Shown here in pieces: positions 27,401-42,400 of a stretch of 64,000 nucleotides of DNA. A model generated the notes under the pieces. That model was given only the letters and a program-made list of their open reading frames with translations. It had not been told where the DNA came from and did not search any database. The translations under genes and the position numbers were made by a program. This DNA is from Numida meleagris (taxonomy: Eukaryota; Chordata; Aves; Galliformes; Numididae). The stretch covers positions 18,443,975 to 18,507,974 of the forward strand of contig NC_034415.1 of the NCBI RefSeq assembly GCF_002078875.1, given 5' to 3'. Positions within the stretch are counted from its first letter, which is position 1; every line of letters starts with the position of its first letter.

Positions 27401-30400
27401 AAACTGGGCTTAACACCAATTCCTGTGGCAACCCAACTGGATACCTCTTCACAGCTCAGTGCAGTGCTGTTTGTCATGACTCATTATCCTTTGTTTACAT
27501 TCCTTCAGCCAGATTTCAATCCACATGACAGCGCTTTTATCCAAGACATTATAAATTATTTTTCAAATAAGATTTTGTGAGTCACTGTATCAAATGTTAC
27601 AGCCCAGAAGTATCGCAGCCACACTGTTCCTTCCATACACTAACTCAGCTAACAGTGGAAGAGCAATTATATTTGTTTGGCATGATCTGTTCTTTGAAAA
27701 TATAAACTATTTATTGGTCATGGTTCTCCTGTTGTTCCAGATGATTTTTACACTCGTAATATTTATTCCATTATGTCGGAGGAGATTGCTAGCAATCATA
27801 TCAGAAGATATCTTCAGGTTCACTCTCCCTCCCTTTCCTCTTTTCTTTAAAGCCTTTCAGAAACAGCTGAGATTCACAGCTAGGAATTTAAGGCAGAAGA
27901 GGCAACATATCTCAAATGTATGTCCTTCAGCAATGAGGGGTCTCACATGACAAATATTGCCAGGGAGGATGTCCTAAAGATAGAAACAGCTACAATCATG
28001 GGAGGAGGGGATTGCCATGAAGATTTGAAGAGATGGAAGGAGCAGAAAAATTGAGGAACATTCTCAAAATTGGGAGCTGGGGTGATGGGAGTAATTCTCT
28101 AGCAAAGGATCCCTAATCTGTCATTCTGGCTGTGATTTTGTCTGTTGCTTTTCAAGTCAAGGGCCATGCTTCTCCTAGTAATCTTTATGATGCTGTTTGC
28201 ATGCCACTTGGGATTTTGGAAAACAGTTAAGAATAACCCAGTTCTTCCATATGCATTGTGGATTAGATGACCTCTAAGGGTCCCTTCGAATTCAAACAAT
28301 TCTACGATTCTATGAATCAGTGAAGGATTTTGTATGTGCACTGAGCAGTTTGTGTCTGCAGTCCATCTCTTCTCATGCCATCAAGTCCATGTGGAATACT
28401 GAGGACAGGAGCTTTTGCTCTCATAGCCCCATATTTGGGCTTGAAATACATAGACAGACCTTGCACTGTCTTTACCAAGAGCTGTTCTTTCCTGGGAACA
28501 GCAGGATCACACCAAGGATCAAATCCTCTCTGTGGAAGGATTACATTTCCTGCCAAATATGTGACATGGTTCAGTTTCAAGCACATTCAGAATAAATCTC
28601 TGACAAGACAGACATTTAACAGTGGCTTAGTATCCAGGACTGTCATGGGAGACAGTTCTCAACATCAGATCTACTAAGATCTTCTGGTCAATGACTTCAT
28701 AGTCTTAGGATCCCCCATGTAAAAAGAAAATTGTAGGGATGGTGTATAATGAAGATTTAGTAAAAATGTATATGTACTACACTAGTGTGGATTAGTACAA
28801 CTAAATTATATGTGGAGATGATACCTGAGAAGCCACTTTTAAAAAAACAAGTTTTCCTTTCTGCCAGCTCTTGTCACTGTTCTTCAAACCTTCCCCGTCT
28901 TTGTGTCACTTACCTACACTTATTCTTGTACTTTAAAATGCATTCATCAAAGAGATAACAGGCTTCTTTTTACATATCACTGAAGATTATCCTATGAAAA
29001 CAATGCTTCTGAAAATATGTGATGACTGACCTGTAAGATGTGTGTGGACATTTTGTACATATAACAAATTTTTCTGTCCAACTCCTGGAAGCAAATAACA
29101 TAAATTCACTCAGGAGATCCCTGTTTCTTGCAGTGCTGAATGCCATATGCTCTGAGAGCTCCAGAAAGCCAAACATCCTGTGCTAGGGACAATCAGAGAG
29201 GCAGATGCAGTCACTTCCACCCTGGAAACTAAGTGCCAATGTGGTTAATATTCTTTCAGAATGCTCACTTAGGAAAGTATTGGTAATAATGTACGGAAAT
29301 TCTCTTTGTACAGTGTCATGGTTTTGTGATTTTCGGTTATTGGTATTCCACATCATAACATCATGCAGTGGATATACCTGGTTCTCAGAAGAGAAGGACT
29401 ACTACAGTCCCCACGGTACTTTGCTCCTCTGTTACCATTTCCAGACAGAGGGAAAAGATAAAAGCTCGCAGTATAAAAACTTGCAGATCACGAGACCTCG
29501 TCCCTTTTTCCGCCGTCTCTCGTCTTGGCAGCACCTCGCTCTCCAGCTGTCTTATCGTTGGTAGTAGAGTAAGGCCTACCTTGATTTTGGGACATTCTCT
29601 CTCTCTGTATTGGATTTATCAGCTTAAATTGTAATTATACTGTATTATAGTGTGTTGTTTTGCATTCCGATATCTTATTTAGTAAATTAGTTTGTTTCTC
29701 CTCAGATTGTTGCCACTGTTCTTTGCTCTCAGGGCCATCTCCTTACCCTTTTCCCCTTTTCCCTTTTCCCGGGGCATGGACCCATGGATCCCCCGTCCCC
29801 TTCGTCACGGAACCGGGCCGAACACCCATAAACCGTTGACATACAGCTTTGCAAAAACAAAAGGAAAGAAAAAAAGAAACAACACAAAAACACATGATTA
29901 GGAAGTTTCAAACCAGATATGACAGCCATATGTTTTTGCACCATCTTCCTGTTCTGGAATTAAAGAATGTTTATAGAGGGCTAGCTTGGGCTGTATCAGC
30001 ATGGTTTTATGATCTCAGAATCCAACCCATCCTTCAAGATTGCACCGATTGGAATAACGCTCTCATGAATAAAATAATGCATGATAAAGTGTTGTTTATG
30101 ATTTCTTTTCTCAGCAGATTAGCTATGTACATCTTGTAACACAGGCTAGCTCTGTGGAATATCAAGAATAGCAACAGACATGCTAGAAAATGAATTACAT
30201 TATCCAGCCAAAGCAATATCAGAAATGTCTCAGTCTACACTATCTTAATGTTGATTTAAAATCATATATTCATATTACCTTTTTATGTTTAGTAAAGCAA
30301 TGTGATGGAGCCTTTCTTTTGCTGAAGTTATATTATCCCATTTCTCTGAATTAGGTAAACTGTAATGTGTCTGCTTTACAGATGGGTAAACTTAGCATAA

Positions 30401-33400
30401 AGAGAGGGAAGCCATTGTTTTCAGTCAAGAATGCCTAACCATAAGCACTTTCATCTATATTGGCCATCTATAGAGGCAATGGCTCTGCAAATGAGCCTCT
30501 TTCCATTCATTTCTGTGACAGATTATTTTACTTTAAATAATTCTTGGAGAAAATACTTTAGGCATCCTGAGGGCAGGAATCTGAAATCAAGACTCCCACA
30601 CAAAGATGCTTCCTTCCCAGCTGGAGAAATGTGCTCATGGGCTCAGGGTGATTCAACTGCCTGTTGCCCAGTGGAGTAGTTTCAGAAGGAAGGATGGGTT
30701 GCATCTCTGCTTGGAGATAGGCAATTGGGGTGTTTTTCAGGATCAGAGGACAGCAGGTTAGTTTAGGACTGCCCTAAACTCAAGCATGCTAAAATTGTTT
30801 GTGAAAGGACATTGCTACTGCCTCCTTCTCTTTCTCCTTTTCTTCTTGTCTTTTAATAAAAGTAGCTGCAGCTGTGTTGAGCACAGAGCAGGTTCCCATG
30901 AGCATGTTAGACATACTACATCTATAGGACCCTGTCTCAGATTATCACTAGCAGAGTCAAGGCTGTCCTAAGCACTGGGAGGACTTTTGCCAAAGTCCTA
31001 GTTTTGGTGCCAAAATCCTTTTGTTGAACTGGGACTAAGGATGTGGTCATAGAGCAAAGCACTAAATGAGTATCCTCATCAGTAGCCAGTTCTTTCCAGC
31101 TTTCATTTTGATAAATGTTGTATAAATTATAGCATAGGATAAATTATAGGTATATAAATTACTAGTTGTAGCATGGAATATTGGACCTGCTGTGGGTTTT
31201 AGCCTGCATACTATGGAATAGCCAACATACTGTTTCTATCATTCTAATAACCTTTACAGAGCAGGTGGCTGTTGCATTTAATGCTGCTATCGTTTTTCTT
31301 TCCTCATGGGATTTGCTGTGATGACAGTTCCATCATTTCATTTTGAGTATTTAAGGCTATTAGGAAGCATTTTTAAGCAATTATCTAGTATAGGTATTTT
31401 CAAGCGTGCTTAAAGCATACAGGGAGTCACTCCCTTTCACACTGCATATTTCTAAATAGGTATAAAACATGTTTTAAGTTAATCTGTGGCAAAACTATGG
31501 AAAAGATCACCAGCTGTGATAAACTGTCTAATTTAGCTAGATGGAGTTATGCCCTTATATCCCAGATGAGGATCAAGCCCAATATTTTACAATTGCAAAG
31601 ATTTCAAAGATGTGAAACATTTCTAGGATTATTGCAATATACATTTTGCATTTCAAAGCTAAAATACAGAAAGCAATATGTCATCAAACCATTTAATTTT
31701 CTTCCAAGTTTGAAAGTAAATTGACAAGAGATCAGCAATTGGCAGGAGAACAAATGAAACATATTGAAAGAGCCAATTTACTAGTATCGAGGGAGGCAGA
31801 TGTGTCAGTTTTACATCTGCCGAAGCAGAGCCCTTGTTGCTGGCTTTTCCCCTCCTCCTTTTAAAACATATTTCATTACCTAAAGGTTTAATTGTTAGAT
31901 AATTCAATAATCCTTTATAAATGACCAAGGAGTACTCTGTTCATTGAGAAGCCCCTTTCATTACCATGCTGTGATTCTGGCAGTTGCAGTTTGTTTGTGA
32001 AAGTGGCTGCTTTTTTCCCCAAACTCGTCACACCTGACTCACACCAGATTTCAATTGCAGCAGAGTAGCTTCCTGGGCCCCAATACTCTAGATGCCAATT
32101 TACTGTAGCTTTCTTGAACTAGCTATTAAAAGCAAAGGAAGCAAAAAAAGGACTGAGTTTTCTACTGACAGTCTGCTTTGAGATATAGGCAGAATAAAAA
32201 ACAGACTTTTTTTTTTTTTTAATTTAGACAAAGGTAAGTGCTTCTGTGTTTCACTACCAGCAAGGTGGATATGTACGTAGTTATTTTCTCCTGTGAAGCA
32301 GGTAGGCAGAAGTGAGCTCTCTGTCGGGTGTAAGAGCTATAAGTTGTTTTAAGGTGTTGCAGCAGCTGTAGTTTAAGGGAACAGATACCAATAGTGAAAA
32401 GAGTATTTTTGTGCCCTTAGGTTTCCCAGTTAGTATTTGCTAGTCTATGTTCTTCATTAGTTTATTATGTGATATTCTTATAAGGAGGATTTAAAACTGC
32501 ATTAACAAAATGAGGTGGTAGAGCTATGTAACCCTTGATACTTCCTTAACTTTCAAGAAGTCTGATACGTGATATATCCAGGATGTGTAAGCAAACTGGA
32601 GAACCAGAGTACTTGACAAGAGAAATGATGGTACTTCTGGATTTGCAGATGCTTTGTTGCCATGTGTGGTCTTTGTGAACTGGTTTTCATGTATGTGTGT
32701 ACCCTGTAGATCAGGAAACTGGAAAGAAACTATTGTTTTAATTAAAAAAAAAAAAAAAAGGAAAGAAAATAGACTTTCTCTGTTGCTAGGAGCTTGGCAG
32801 ATGTTATGTTTTGCTTAATTTTTTTCCCTATCTTTTATAACATTTGAGTATTAATTCAGTTAATGTGACTTCAGTTGTTAAAGCTTTAAGGACAAAAATG
32901 CAACAATTATTGCAGAGATGTTTGTGTCATGTTCTGATGACATTAACAAAGCACTGAGCACTTCAGCCTTGAGATGCCTGTTTATACTTGAAAACAACAA
33001 TTCTGCTCAAAATAGACTATTGTAGGCTTCTATTGGTCACAGTTTTTATCTTCAATTCCATGCTAGACAGGGATTATTTTTTATTTTATTTTAAGGAAGG
33101 TTTTGGTCTTCCTGAGAGAGGTGCATTACTCCGTTACTGCAAAGTGAACATCTGTAGACTGTGCCATGGTTCCTCCAGACCATCTCCTAGTACTCAGCAA
33201 TGAGAACAGAAATGCAGGGCTTAAAAATGAGTGTATGCAGTGTGTAATTCCTCCAGGGTCTTAAAAGAGTATTCAAGGTTAAATTTCCCAGTCACCTGAA
33301 TCCTTTCTACTTCTGCCTTCCCACCTATACAATGTATTGTTATGTGATCCTTCACTCAAAGGGAAAGCAATCCAGAGAGCAGTGCTTGAAAGGAAGTTTC

Positions 33401-36400
33401 AGTTTGTTTTATTTCTTAGGATTCATTATTTGATTCACACTCTACTCAAACAAGATCAAGGTGCCAAATGAGTTTGTATTGCTACAGAAGCCCTCATGAC
33501 CTTTAGGATTTTTGATTTGTTTTGTCTAAATCAAAACAGATGAGAAAGGATTTTGTAGGTGGGGAACTGAGACAAAGGTAGGTTAAGTGATTGCTCACGT
33601 TTCCAGTCTGTAGTGAAGCTAATAACTGAACATGAAACATGCAGGTCTACCAAGGTCGTCTCTGCAATGGTGCATCTAACTCACAAGCTCTGCATGTGAA
33701 TGTTGCTTCAGGAGTGTGAGTGGAGGTGGAAAGCCAGGAAAGGCAACTCTTCTGTAAAGGAAGGAGAAGAATGAACAACACAGAGCAGGAAAAAATATGG
33801 CAGAAGCCACCTTTTTTTCCTTAACCTATGTATTAATGGTGTAGAGTGTGGGTGGGTGTGTTCATCATGCACCTATCAAAATGCCTTGTGGTTTTCCAGA
33901 GGTATATGATACATATAGAATTACCCAGGTCAACAATCAGAGGAGCTTGTACTTGCCAGCACATTCATACTTGCCTATTTTGCCCTTTGTTATTGGAGCA
34001 CACTCTTGCTGAGGAGCCCCAAAGATGAGATTTCCTGCTGGGCAGACAGCCCCTAATTATGCTGTTCCCACTATCATCCTTATATCAACTCTCACCAGAA
34101 ATTGGTGTGCTAGAGCACTGCTGAGATAAAATGTATGGATGATATCTGTCATGCAATCCACTGGAGAGGCCACAGCTCTTCCTCATGCTTAGTATAGATG
34201 GAAAGTGTTACGTAGCAGCTGGCAAATGTTGAATTATTAAATTGTGTCTACAGCACTTAATATATATTTTCCAAATGATAAAACAGTGAGGTAAGTCTGG
34301 TATTGACAAGCAGACTTATCCACCTTCAGAATTTGGCTAACAGACCTGCTGGTTTGGAATTCAAGAAAAGTCTACCCTTTCAGAAAGGATTTAAATAGAA
34401 AATTAAATGGGTTTGCAGATTGCTCTGCATGACAGGTTTTTGTTTGCCTTCAAGGTCTGTATGATCTAACCAAGCATGTGGAAGTAAGATTCATATTTCT
34501 AAGTGCCACAGTAGTTGTCATTATTGTGGAGAAGTGTTAAATATAAGCAGTAACACTAAATAATTATTTTAATCTATTAAATATTTTGTGAATTAATAAT
34601 AGTGTGTGTGAAGGCTGGAGGGCTGGGATGGCTGAAATCGTTTTGGCGTGGCTTCTCAATTGGCTTTCTGCTCAGGAAATTCACTTTCTGATCTTTTTAT
34701 CCTCAAGGAAGCAAATGTAGACAAGAGAGATGACTCCACAATTATGTCTTGACTAGAAATAACTGCAGCAGAAAGTCTGTTTGCTCATCTCTTACTGAGA
34801 AAGTGGAATTAGTACACTACTGCATCTGCTAGATGTTTGTAGGCGGTGTTATTGTGAAGGAACACAAGCTGCCACTGCAGCTCTTTTTAAACACGCAGTT
34901 GAAACAGACAGCTCTCCTATGGTGACAGAAAACATCAAAGCAACAAAACACAGTATTTTATCTGATGGGGGTAACAATATCTCAGCTAATAAAATGGCTG
35001 TCATTCTTTCCCATTGTATAGATAAGGAAGCTGAGGACATTTGGATGCTCTTTGCTGGCACACCAAGTTGCAATTATCCTATGACAGAGCCCTTCTGGGC
35101 TATGATTGATGAAACATTTTCAGGGGGAAAGCGCTTCAATAAGTGAATTTCACTGATTTCATGATGACATTGCTTGCACAATGGTTGGCAAAAACAAAAA
35201 CATTTTAAGCAGAACTCAGACCTAGGAAAACATGGCCTCGTTTAATCTGCTAGGGATGTCCTTGCCACATTCACTTATTAGTATTGTATGTTGGATGTAA
35301 ACAGCTCTAATTCTGAAGTTCTTGTGTTGACCTTTTCTGGCACTGAGATCAAAGAACTTTCTGCAATAAAGATGAGAAGACTTTAAAGACTTCAGTGGTG
35401 TGTCAGAGAAGGGTATGTTTAAACAAAAAATAACAGTGCAGCCTTTGGCTGAAACAGGCACCAAATGAAGTTCTAAAGAAAGTCATTGCTCCTCAAGACC
35501 ATCATTATCTTGCAGTTTGGCCTAAAAGTGGGCCAGTGTTGAAAACATTTTTTTTTTTTTTTTCCTTCTTCCCGGGGCCTTATCTCACAGACTGATACTG
35601 CTACTTGCTTCCACCATATGCAATACAGATGTCACCAGTCAAGAGGACAGGTGTGCTCTTTCTTTTATTCAAATTCTTAGGTGAATTTGATGTCTGGTAA
35701 TGCTCATCTCTGAACAATAGCCTGTAAAACAGATTTTCCAAAGCATGACGTTACCCTTTTTGTGATGCTGTGCTGCTGTCTTATCCCTGACATGCTCTTT
35801 TCCATAACTCCAGCTGTTCTTTATCCCGTATCTTTCAGTGGGCCTCCAGAAGAGGTCCTGGAGGCTGACTTTACAGTGCCTGATTTGGAGCCAAGGCAGC
35901 TGTAGTAAGAATTTAAACTCTAATCCAGTATTTTGATATTTACCAGCTTGACCATGTGAAAATAAGTAATTTACACACTACTTTTTTTTCTGTCCATAGT
36001 ATGTATTTACTTCTGGAATGCAAACCTACTCCACTTGACTGAATAAATAGGAAAAATATTTAAAACTTACTATAACATGAAATTTACAATAAATCCAAGC
36101 ACAAAAACATTTTTCCCAACAAACTACTCCAGGATTTCCAGTAACTTGGAGCAAAACTAAGGATATCCTATAGAACTGTCTGTGCTGGTACATCCAGAGA
36201 CGGGGGCAGAGGACAAAAGGCAATGACGTTCTTAATGAGCAAAACATTTGATACATGATATAATAGTTTCCCTATCACTATTACTATAGTACTATATTAC
36301 TGTTGCTTTTTTTGCTGAACCAGTTTCTTAGCCAATATTTCTGAGAAGAGAAGCTTTTGTTTTTTCATACTAAGTGTGCTTCACATGTTTGGGCTAAGAA

Positions 36401-39400
36401 AGTTTTTAGCCTCTATGTATAAGAATAAACACCGTCAGGAGAAAATGATGAGGTTATGTCGACAACACTGATCATGAATATACAGAATGTTTCAAACTAG
36501 TACATAATAACTGTTAAAGAACAGAGCTGTTGGTGTAGTCAGCAAGGGAAATGTCTTTTGAGATTGAGTTAGGATGCTGTATATTACTCATATTCAAAAC
36601 TCATTAAGGGATCTCAGTTCATTAACTTGTGCCATTTGAGTTGGGTCTAAAGTTTTCTGGGTTGTATGCATCAGAAAGAAGGCTCCACAAAGAGCTAACA
36701 AAACCATTTGGTATGAGGAGAGCACGGGTTCTTACACTGTGAAGCTGTAAGATTCAGAAAAAAATGGCTGAAAGAGGAAATTCAGCCTTTACAACATTTG
36801 ATTTCGGAAGATGTTGCTTCAGAAATAAGTGCTATGCTTTTCAAATAAACAAATTTCACGGAGATGATATTTAGCTATTGTATAGGAAAATGAGTGAGTA
36901 CTCAAATCTGCAGCCTTTTAACAGAGCCTGAGCAGTACAATGGACCTGATTCTGCGGTATTTTAAAACCTGTAATTCTACTTGTGTCATTGTATTTAGCC
37001 CTAATTCATATCAGAAGATAAGCTGTATGTTTTTATAGTGACTTTTGTTATTGAACATGAAATGCTGAGGTCAGTCTGTCAGAATATGACTGCCAGTAGT
37101 TAAGACATTTTCACCATAGAGTTAAATGCTTACAGCGTTGACAGTCGCTGGAAATACTTCAGTGGTTATTGTTGAAGTTATTAGTCAAGCTGAAGTAATG
37201 CTGGCATGTTTTCGCATTGGGTAGAATTCCTCAGTCTAATTGTCTCTCTCCTCCATGCCAGACCATATTTGATATGTGTGGGTTTGGAGACTGGATGTTT
37301 TCCAGTAATTAATGGCTTTTCTCAGTTATAGATTAAAATGATTTCCTTTCATGAATTAGTCTATTATCCAGTAGTGAAGCTACTGAATTCCAGAGCATTT
37401 AAATGGGATAAGTTACAGAGATAATATATATTGGAAAAAAAAAAACCAAAAACAAAAAAAAAACAGTGCCACTAGGTCACAGGAAAAGTATGTAAACCAT
37501 TTTAGAAGATGCTTAGTTCACGTGTAATTTTTGACAACAATAAAAAAGGTATTAATGTACTCTAGGGGAAAAAAAAAAAATAAGAAGAGAAGGCCATTAT
37601 CTGCTACTGGGGTTATTTTCTTTTAATTACACAAATTTAGTATTAACTTAGAGCAATGTAGTTCATACATCTCATAGACTAGCATTAGGTCACCCCCTGT
37701 AACCCCCTGATTAGTACTGGCAATTAAATTTCATCAAGCTACTCTTGTCATGAGTACCATAACTTGGGCTTGACAGAAGTACATCATGAACTCAGTGTCT
37801 CTGATGCCTAGACTAGACTCCTTAAAGTACTTTGTACACTCAGACCATAATTAGCTTGTGGCTTCAGAAATCAATGAATACTGTTCCATAATGGAAAAAA
37901 AAAAAAAAAAACCAAACTTGTAGTCGCCATTTCATGGGCCTCCATGTTATTTGAGCTATTACTTCTTTCTTAGAGGATTTTTGCCACATCTTTTATTGTA
38001 TTCTGCACAAGAATCAGGTGCATTAGGAAGTGAACAGCAATTTTGAGTCCTATTTTCCTGAGTATTATTATACAGTGGCTACTGCAGTGACAATATGAGT
38101 ATGCAGGAGAAATCATGGCATTTATTTATATAAACTGTAGAAAGAGTTAAACAGTATAATCAAGATTTCAACCTCACATTCCGCTACATCTTCTTTCATG
38201 ATACTGGTATAGAATCAGCGCTGTGGAAAACTCACTGAGAAGTCTGAAAGAAATGATAATACAGATACTGTCTGGCTATAGCTTTGATATTATTATTCCA
38301 GTTTCATTTTCATTGCTGAAACTGAACATTTTCTTGGGCTGCGTATTCAGTTCTAGGGAGGCAGTTATCAACTGACAAATTCCTGTCCATAGGGAACTGC
38401 TGTTCTGCTCACTCTCTTAAGCAAAACTGCTCTCTGATTGTACATATGCTGTTTTACTTTTCAGTTAAAAGATAACTTGCTTGCTTTCACTAAAACTTAG
38501 CTGTAAAAAATGAAAACTGAATTGGGAATTACATAATTTAGTAAAAGGGAAGTTTCAGAAACCCTTCTGCTGGTAGCATTGAGAAAAACATTGATGTCTG
38601 CATGCTCTTGGCAGCTCTAATCCAGCATATTCCCATTCAGATGCTCTTCATCTTGTTTAAATGCAGTGTTTCTGACAAAGGCAAACCAAAAAAAAACTGA
38701 TGATGCATCTCAGTTACATTCTATGTAATCCTCAAGTAGCAGGTTTGACACAAGGTGCCTGACAGGATGTAGAGGTTGGGTGAGAGAAGGAAGAGCAAAG
38801 TGGTTTTCATTCTTTACTGCTGCTCTTTGCAACTTTTCCTTCCAAGAGTTTGCTTTCATAAAAGCAAAGCTGTAGGTTAATGGGAGCCACTCCTCTGACA
38901 CATCAGCGAGGTCGAGGTCAGGCTCTGTTATGGAAGCAGACTTTTCACACACTTAAGTAAAATGTGAATGCAACGCTGCTGTGCTCACTCACAGATAGGC
39001 ACAGAAACCGCCCTGCTGCTTCAGGGCCTGCCACTGGAAAGAATGATGGACCAGGTCAGCTGTGGAGCAGCTTTCTTCAGAGTTGGGTAGAAATGAACTT
39101 GAACTCACCCTTTAGTTCAAGTCTCCCTGCTCTAGGGATGAATTCTCCTTCATGTTCACCACCACATGCTGTCTGTGCAGTGACCTCCTGTGCCTCACCG
39201 TGCCCCTGGTGTTGGGCACTTAAAGCTGCCCTTGTGCTGTGGGGAGGGCTCCAGAGCAGACTGACAGCAGGCCTCTGGTGTTCCCAGCCTGGCATGTCAG
39301 GAACCCAGCACTGCTGGTGCCAGATGGTGTGTCAGAAGTCTCCAGGATCATTCCAGGCTTTAGCCCTGTGTGTCTAATGGATAAATCCATGTCCTGACAC

Positions 39401-42400
39401 AGAAGAGTGTTATTTCTGATCAAAGCCTTTGCTGTATGCTTGTAGGGTGTTCGATAAAGCTTATCAGATAGTGTTTAATGTTTCTCTACTCCTCTCAAAC
39501 TCTGTTGTCTCTCACTTACCCCCTTTTTCACATCTTACTTTACCATACCATAATGACAATGTTTTGCAAATATAAGCTGTAGCATGGTGATGCATTTCCT
39601 GGCTGTATTCAGAGTCTGGATAAACATCTTTCTCTTTTGTTTTGGAATCTGGAAAAGTGCTGTGTGGGATATTTCCCCCCCTTAATCAAACTGTTTGCTG
39701 GGTTGTTTCCCCTTGCTCTTGCATTTTGCTTGGGAACAAAATGTTTAGGTCTGAGTAGTGATATCTCGTTCATTCACATCCTGTTGGATGGGAGCCTTCG
39801 GTTGTTTCAGTTCACAGTATGGATAACCACTATGCATATGACTGGTAATTAAGATAGATTATTGTTTTATCCTATTCAACTGTCAATAATCCTGTTTTCC
39901 AGTGAATTCATCTGGTCATTGCTCCTTATATCCAAAACCAGGCTGAGAACTTCAGCACTTCATCCTTATCATTAATTTTGTCCCACTTACCTGTGATTAC
40001 TCACTGTCTCTGATATTACTCCACTACCGTCTCCTCTTCTTCAGCTGTGTATTTTAACAGCTCATCAGCCCAGGTGCTCAGCCGGTGAATTAATATCACT
40101 TTCCCAGGGAAGGCAGACAGGGAACCTGAGCACTTCACATGCAATGAGGTCATGGTCTGCTTCCCCGAAGAGTGAGTGGCAGCTCACTCGTGCCTAAGCT
40201 GCGATGTTGTGGGTTGTGCTCTTCAACAGCACCCCTGACAGCTGCCCTGGGACCCTGCTTACCACACCAGCAAGAGATGCTGGACCAGCTCCAAGCATTT
40301 GTAATAGAAAGGGCTGTGAATCTTCTGAGTGCTCACAGCCCTTCTTTTGGTGATCTTGTCAGGGAGGAAGTGCCATGCACTAACAATTAACAAATGTGGG
40401 AGTGTCACACCCAACTTGAAGCTCCCCACTTGCAGCAGCACAGCTCTGGAGCTGTTGTACAGAATCTCCGTTGGTCACTGCAGCCTTGAGGTGTCCTCTG
40501 GGAGGAGTGGCAGGTCATGTTATGGTTGTCGTGCACATGCATTGAGGAGAAGCAATGCTGGAGAAATGGTGCACAGGGCCATTCAACAGCTATTGATCCT
40601 TTTTTCCTTCCCCCCCCCCCCTTTCGCTAATTTTAGCACCCTGTTCCTTTCTGTTCTCAAAATCTTGCAAATGCTTGTCTGGGTAAATGCTTCATTTGCA
40701 GTCAACAACTAGCACTTCTAAAGGATATTTTTTTCCCCATCTTATTCCTTACATATGAGCAATCACAAATTACAAGTTTATTGATTCATTGATAGATACT
40801 TTGCAAGTGCTGAAAAGGCAGGTTGTTCTGTGTGGGTAAAAAAAAATAACAATCTCATCACGGGCTCTTAACCAATAATAAATAATTTTCCGAATTTACA
40901 AATAAAATATAAAAATACTAACAAGATGAAGGAAGCAGTTTAGTTATGTTATAACTATTTAGTTATGTTATCTCCCCGTTCCTTTTCCATTCTCTAAATC
41001 TCAACCTGAGTATTTTTAATATATAGGAACATGACTTTGTTCATTTTTCAGACCATTCTGCCCTGTTCCTTAAAATGGGATTTTTTTGTTGTGAGGACCT
41101 TTAGTTCAGCTGGACTCACAAGAACTGTTGATCTGAAATCATCTTTGCATATACACATAGCTTGTGAAGAACGTGAGAGAGAATGTGTTTGCTGATCCAA
41201 AGACTTCTGGGAGCCCAGCTAGCTGCAGAGCCTTTACATCCAAATCAGTTAAAAACTTCTGGCAAAATATGCAAATGTCCCAAGAAGGCATTGTGAAGAG
41301 CTGTTGCAAAGAGGTAGAGAACTATGAAATTCTAGCAAGATGGAGCTTTCAGTGACAAGATTTCCTGCTCAGCAACTGCATGGTCCCCTGCCCCACTGTA
41401 GGACAAAGATGAATCCGGCCCATTATGAAAGCAATTCATATTTAAATGAGCTTTCCAGCCCAGTTCTGCAGTCTCAAGTGGATTTTCTAAGCATCTGCTC
41501 TTTCATGCTGATTTAGACCAAACTTGAATGCTGAATCTTTGGAGAATCATAAACAAATTGTGCTAAATTACCATTAATGGAAACACATCACAGGGAAGGC
41601 AAGGCAAGGCTGTTAATGGTATTGCTGTTCTTAACTCAGGCTGTGATGGCTGGAGACACACAGTCCTGCAGCACAGAAGTAATGTATGTAAGATCACCCA
41701 CTGTTCTGAGACCTCCAGACAAGCTAAGCACAGCAGGGTGAGTAGCACTGGAATTTGTTTTACAGGAAGCCTTTCATTTCCTTGCTTTTGAGGGGTTAAG
41801 TGAGGCACTTCAAGTACTGTTCTCCCATGGGGGTTACACTAGGGAAGGGTAGTTTTAGTTTCCCTCAGGGGCTCCCTAGCAGCTTTGGCAGCAGAGGCTG
41901 CTGTCGACAGAGAACAGCCGGATACAATGAATCAATGTATTCCCCAGCCGCCCCAACTGCGTTTCTTTCCTACCCAGGGCTGTCCACTTCTCAGACTACT
42001 GTGTGCAGTACCGGTCCCCAGCCTCGTGCTGCCACTGCTGTTCTTGGTGGACAGGTCTTCCCCAGAGGCCTCTGACCTCAGCTTTAAAAGGTCTGGATTG
42101 GGGAGCAAAATTAACTGAAGTTTTTAATTGTTTCATCTGGGAAATGCATGGAATAGAACAGGTTGTGAATATATTGTAGTATACAGTAATGGCCTTGGTA
42201 TGAGCTCTTTGAGGCCCTTAGTAACATCAAGCATTCATTGAACTTGTTGAAAATGCCACTACATTTGCTCAGGTATGGCTTTGGGAAAAATCAAGCTATC
42301 ACACAAATTCAAGCCCTGGTCAGGAATCTTTTGACCTGAAGCTGCCAGGTTTCTGCTGCCACTGGAAACCTCTTGTCTCTCTGACCAGCCTGGGTTGAGT

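Noticed and set aside
38964..39377. 137-codon forward frame rich in Ser, Cys and Trp
   Set aside because: Composition mirrors a local GC-rich patch; no domain, no splice context and an overlapping reverse frame. Probably accidental.
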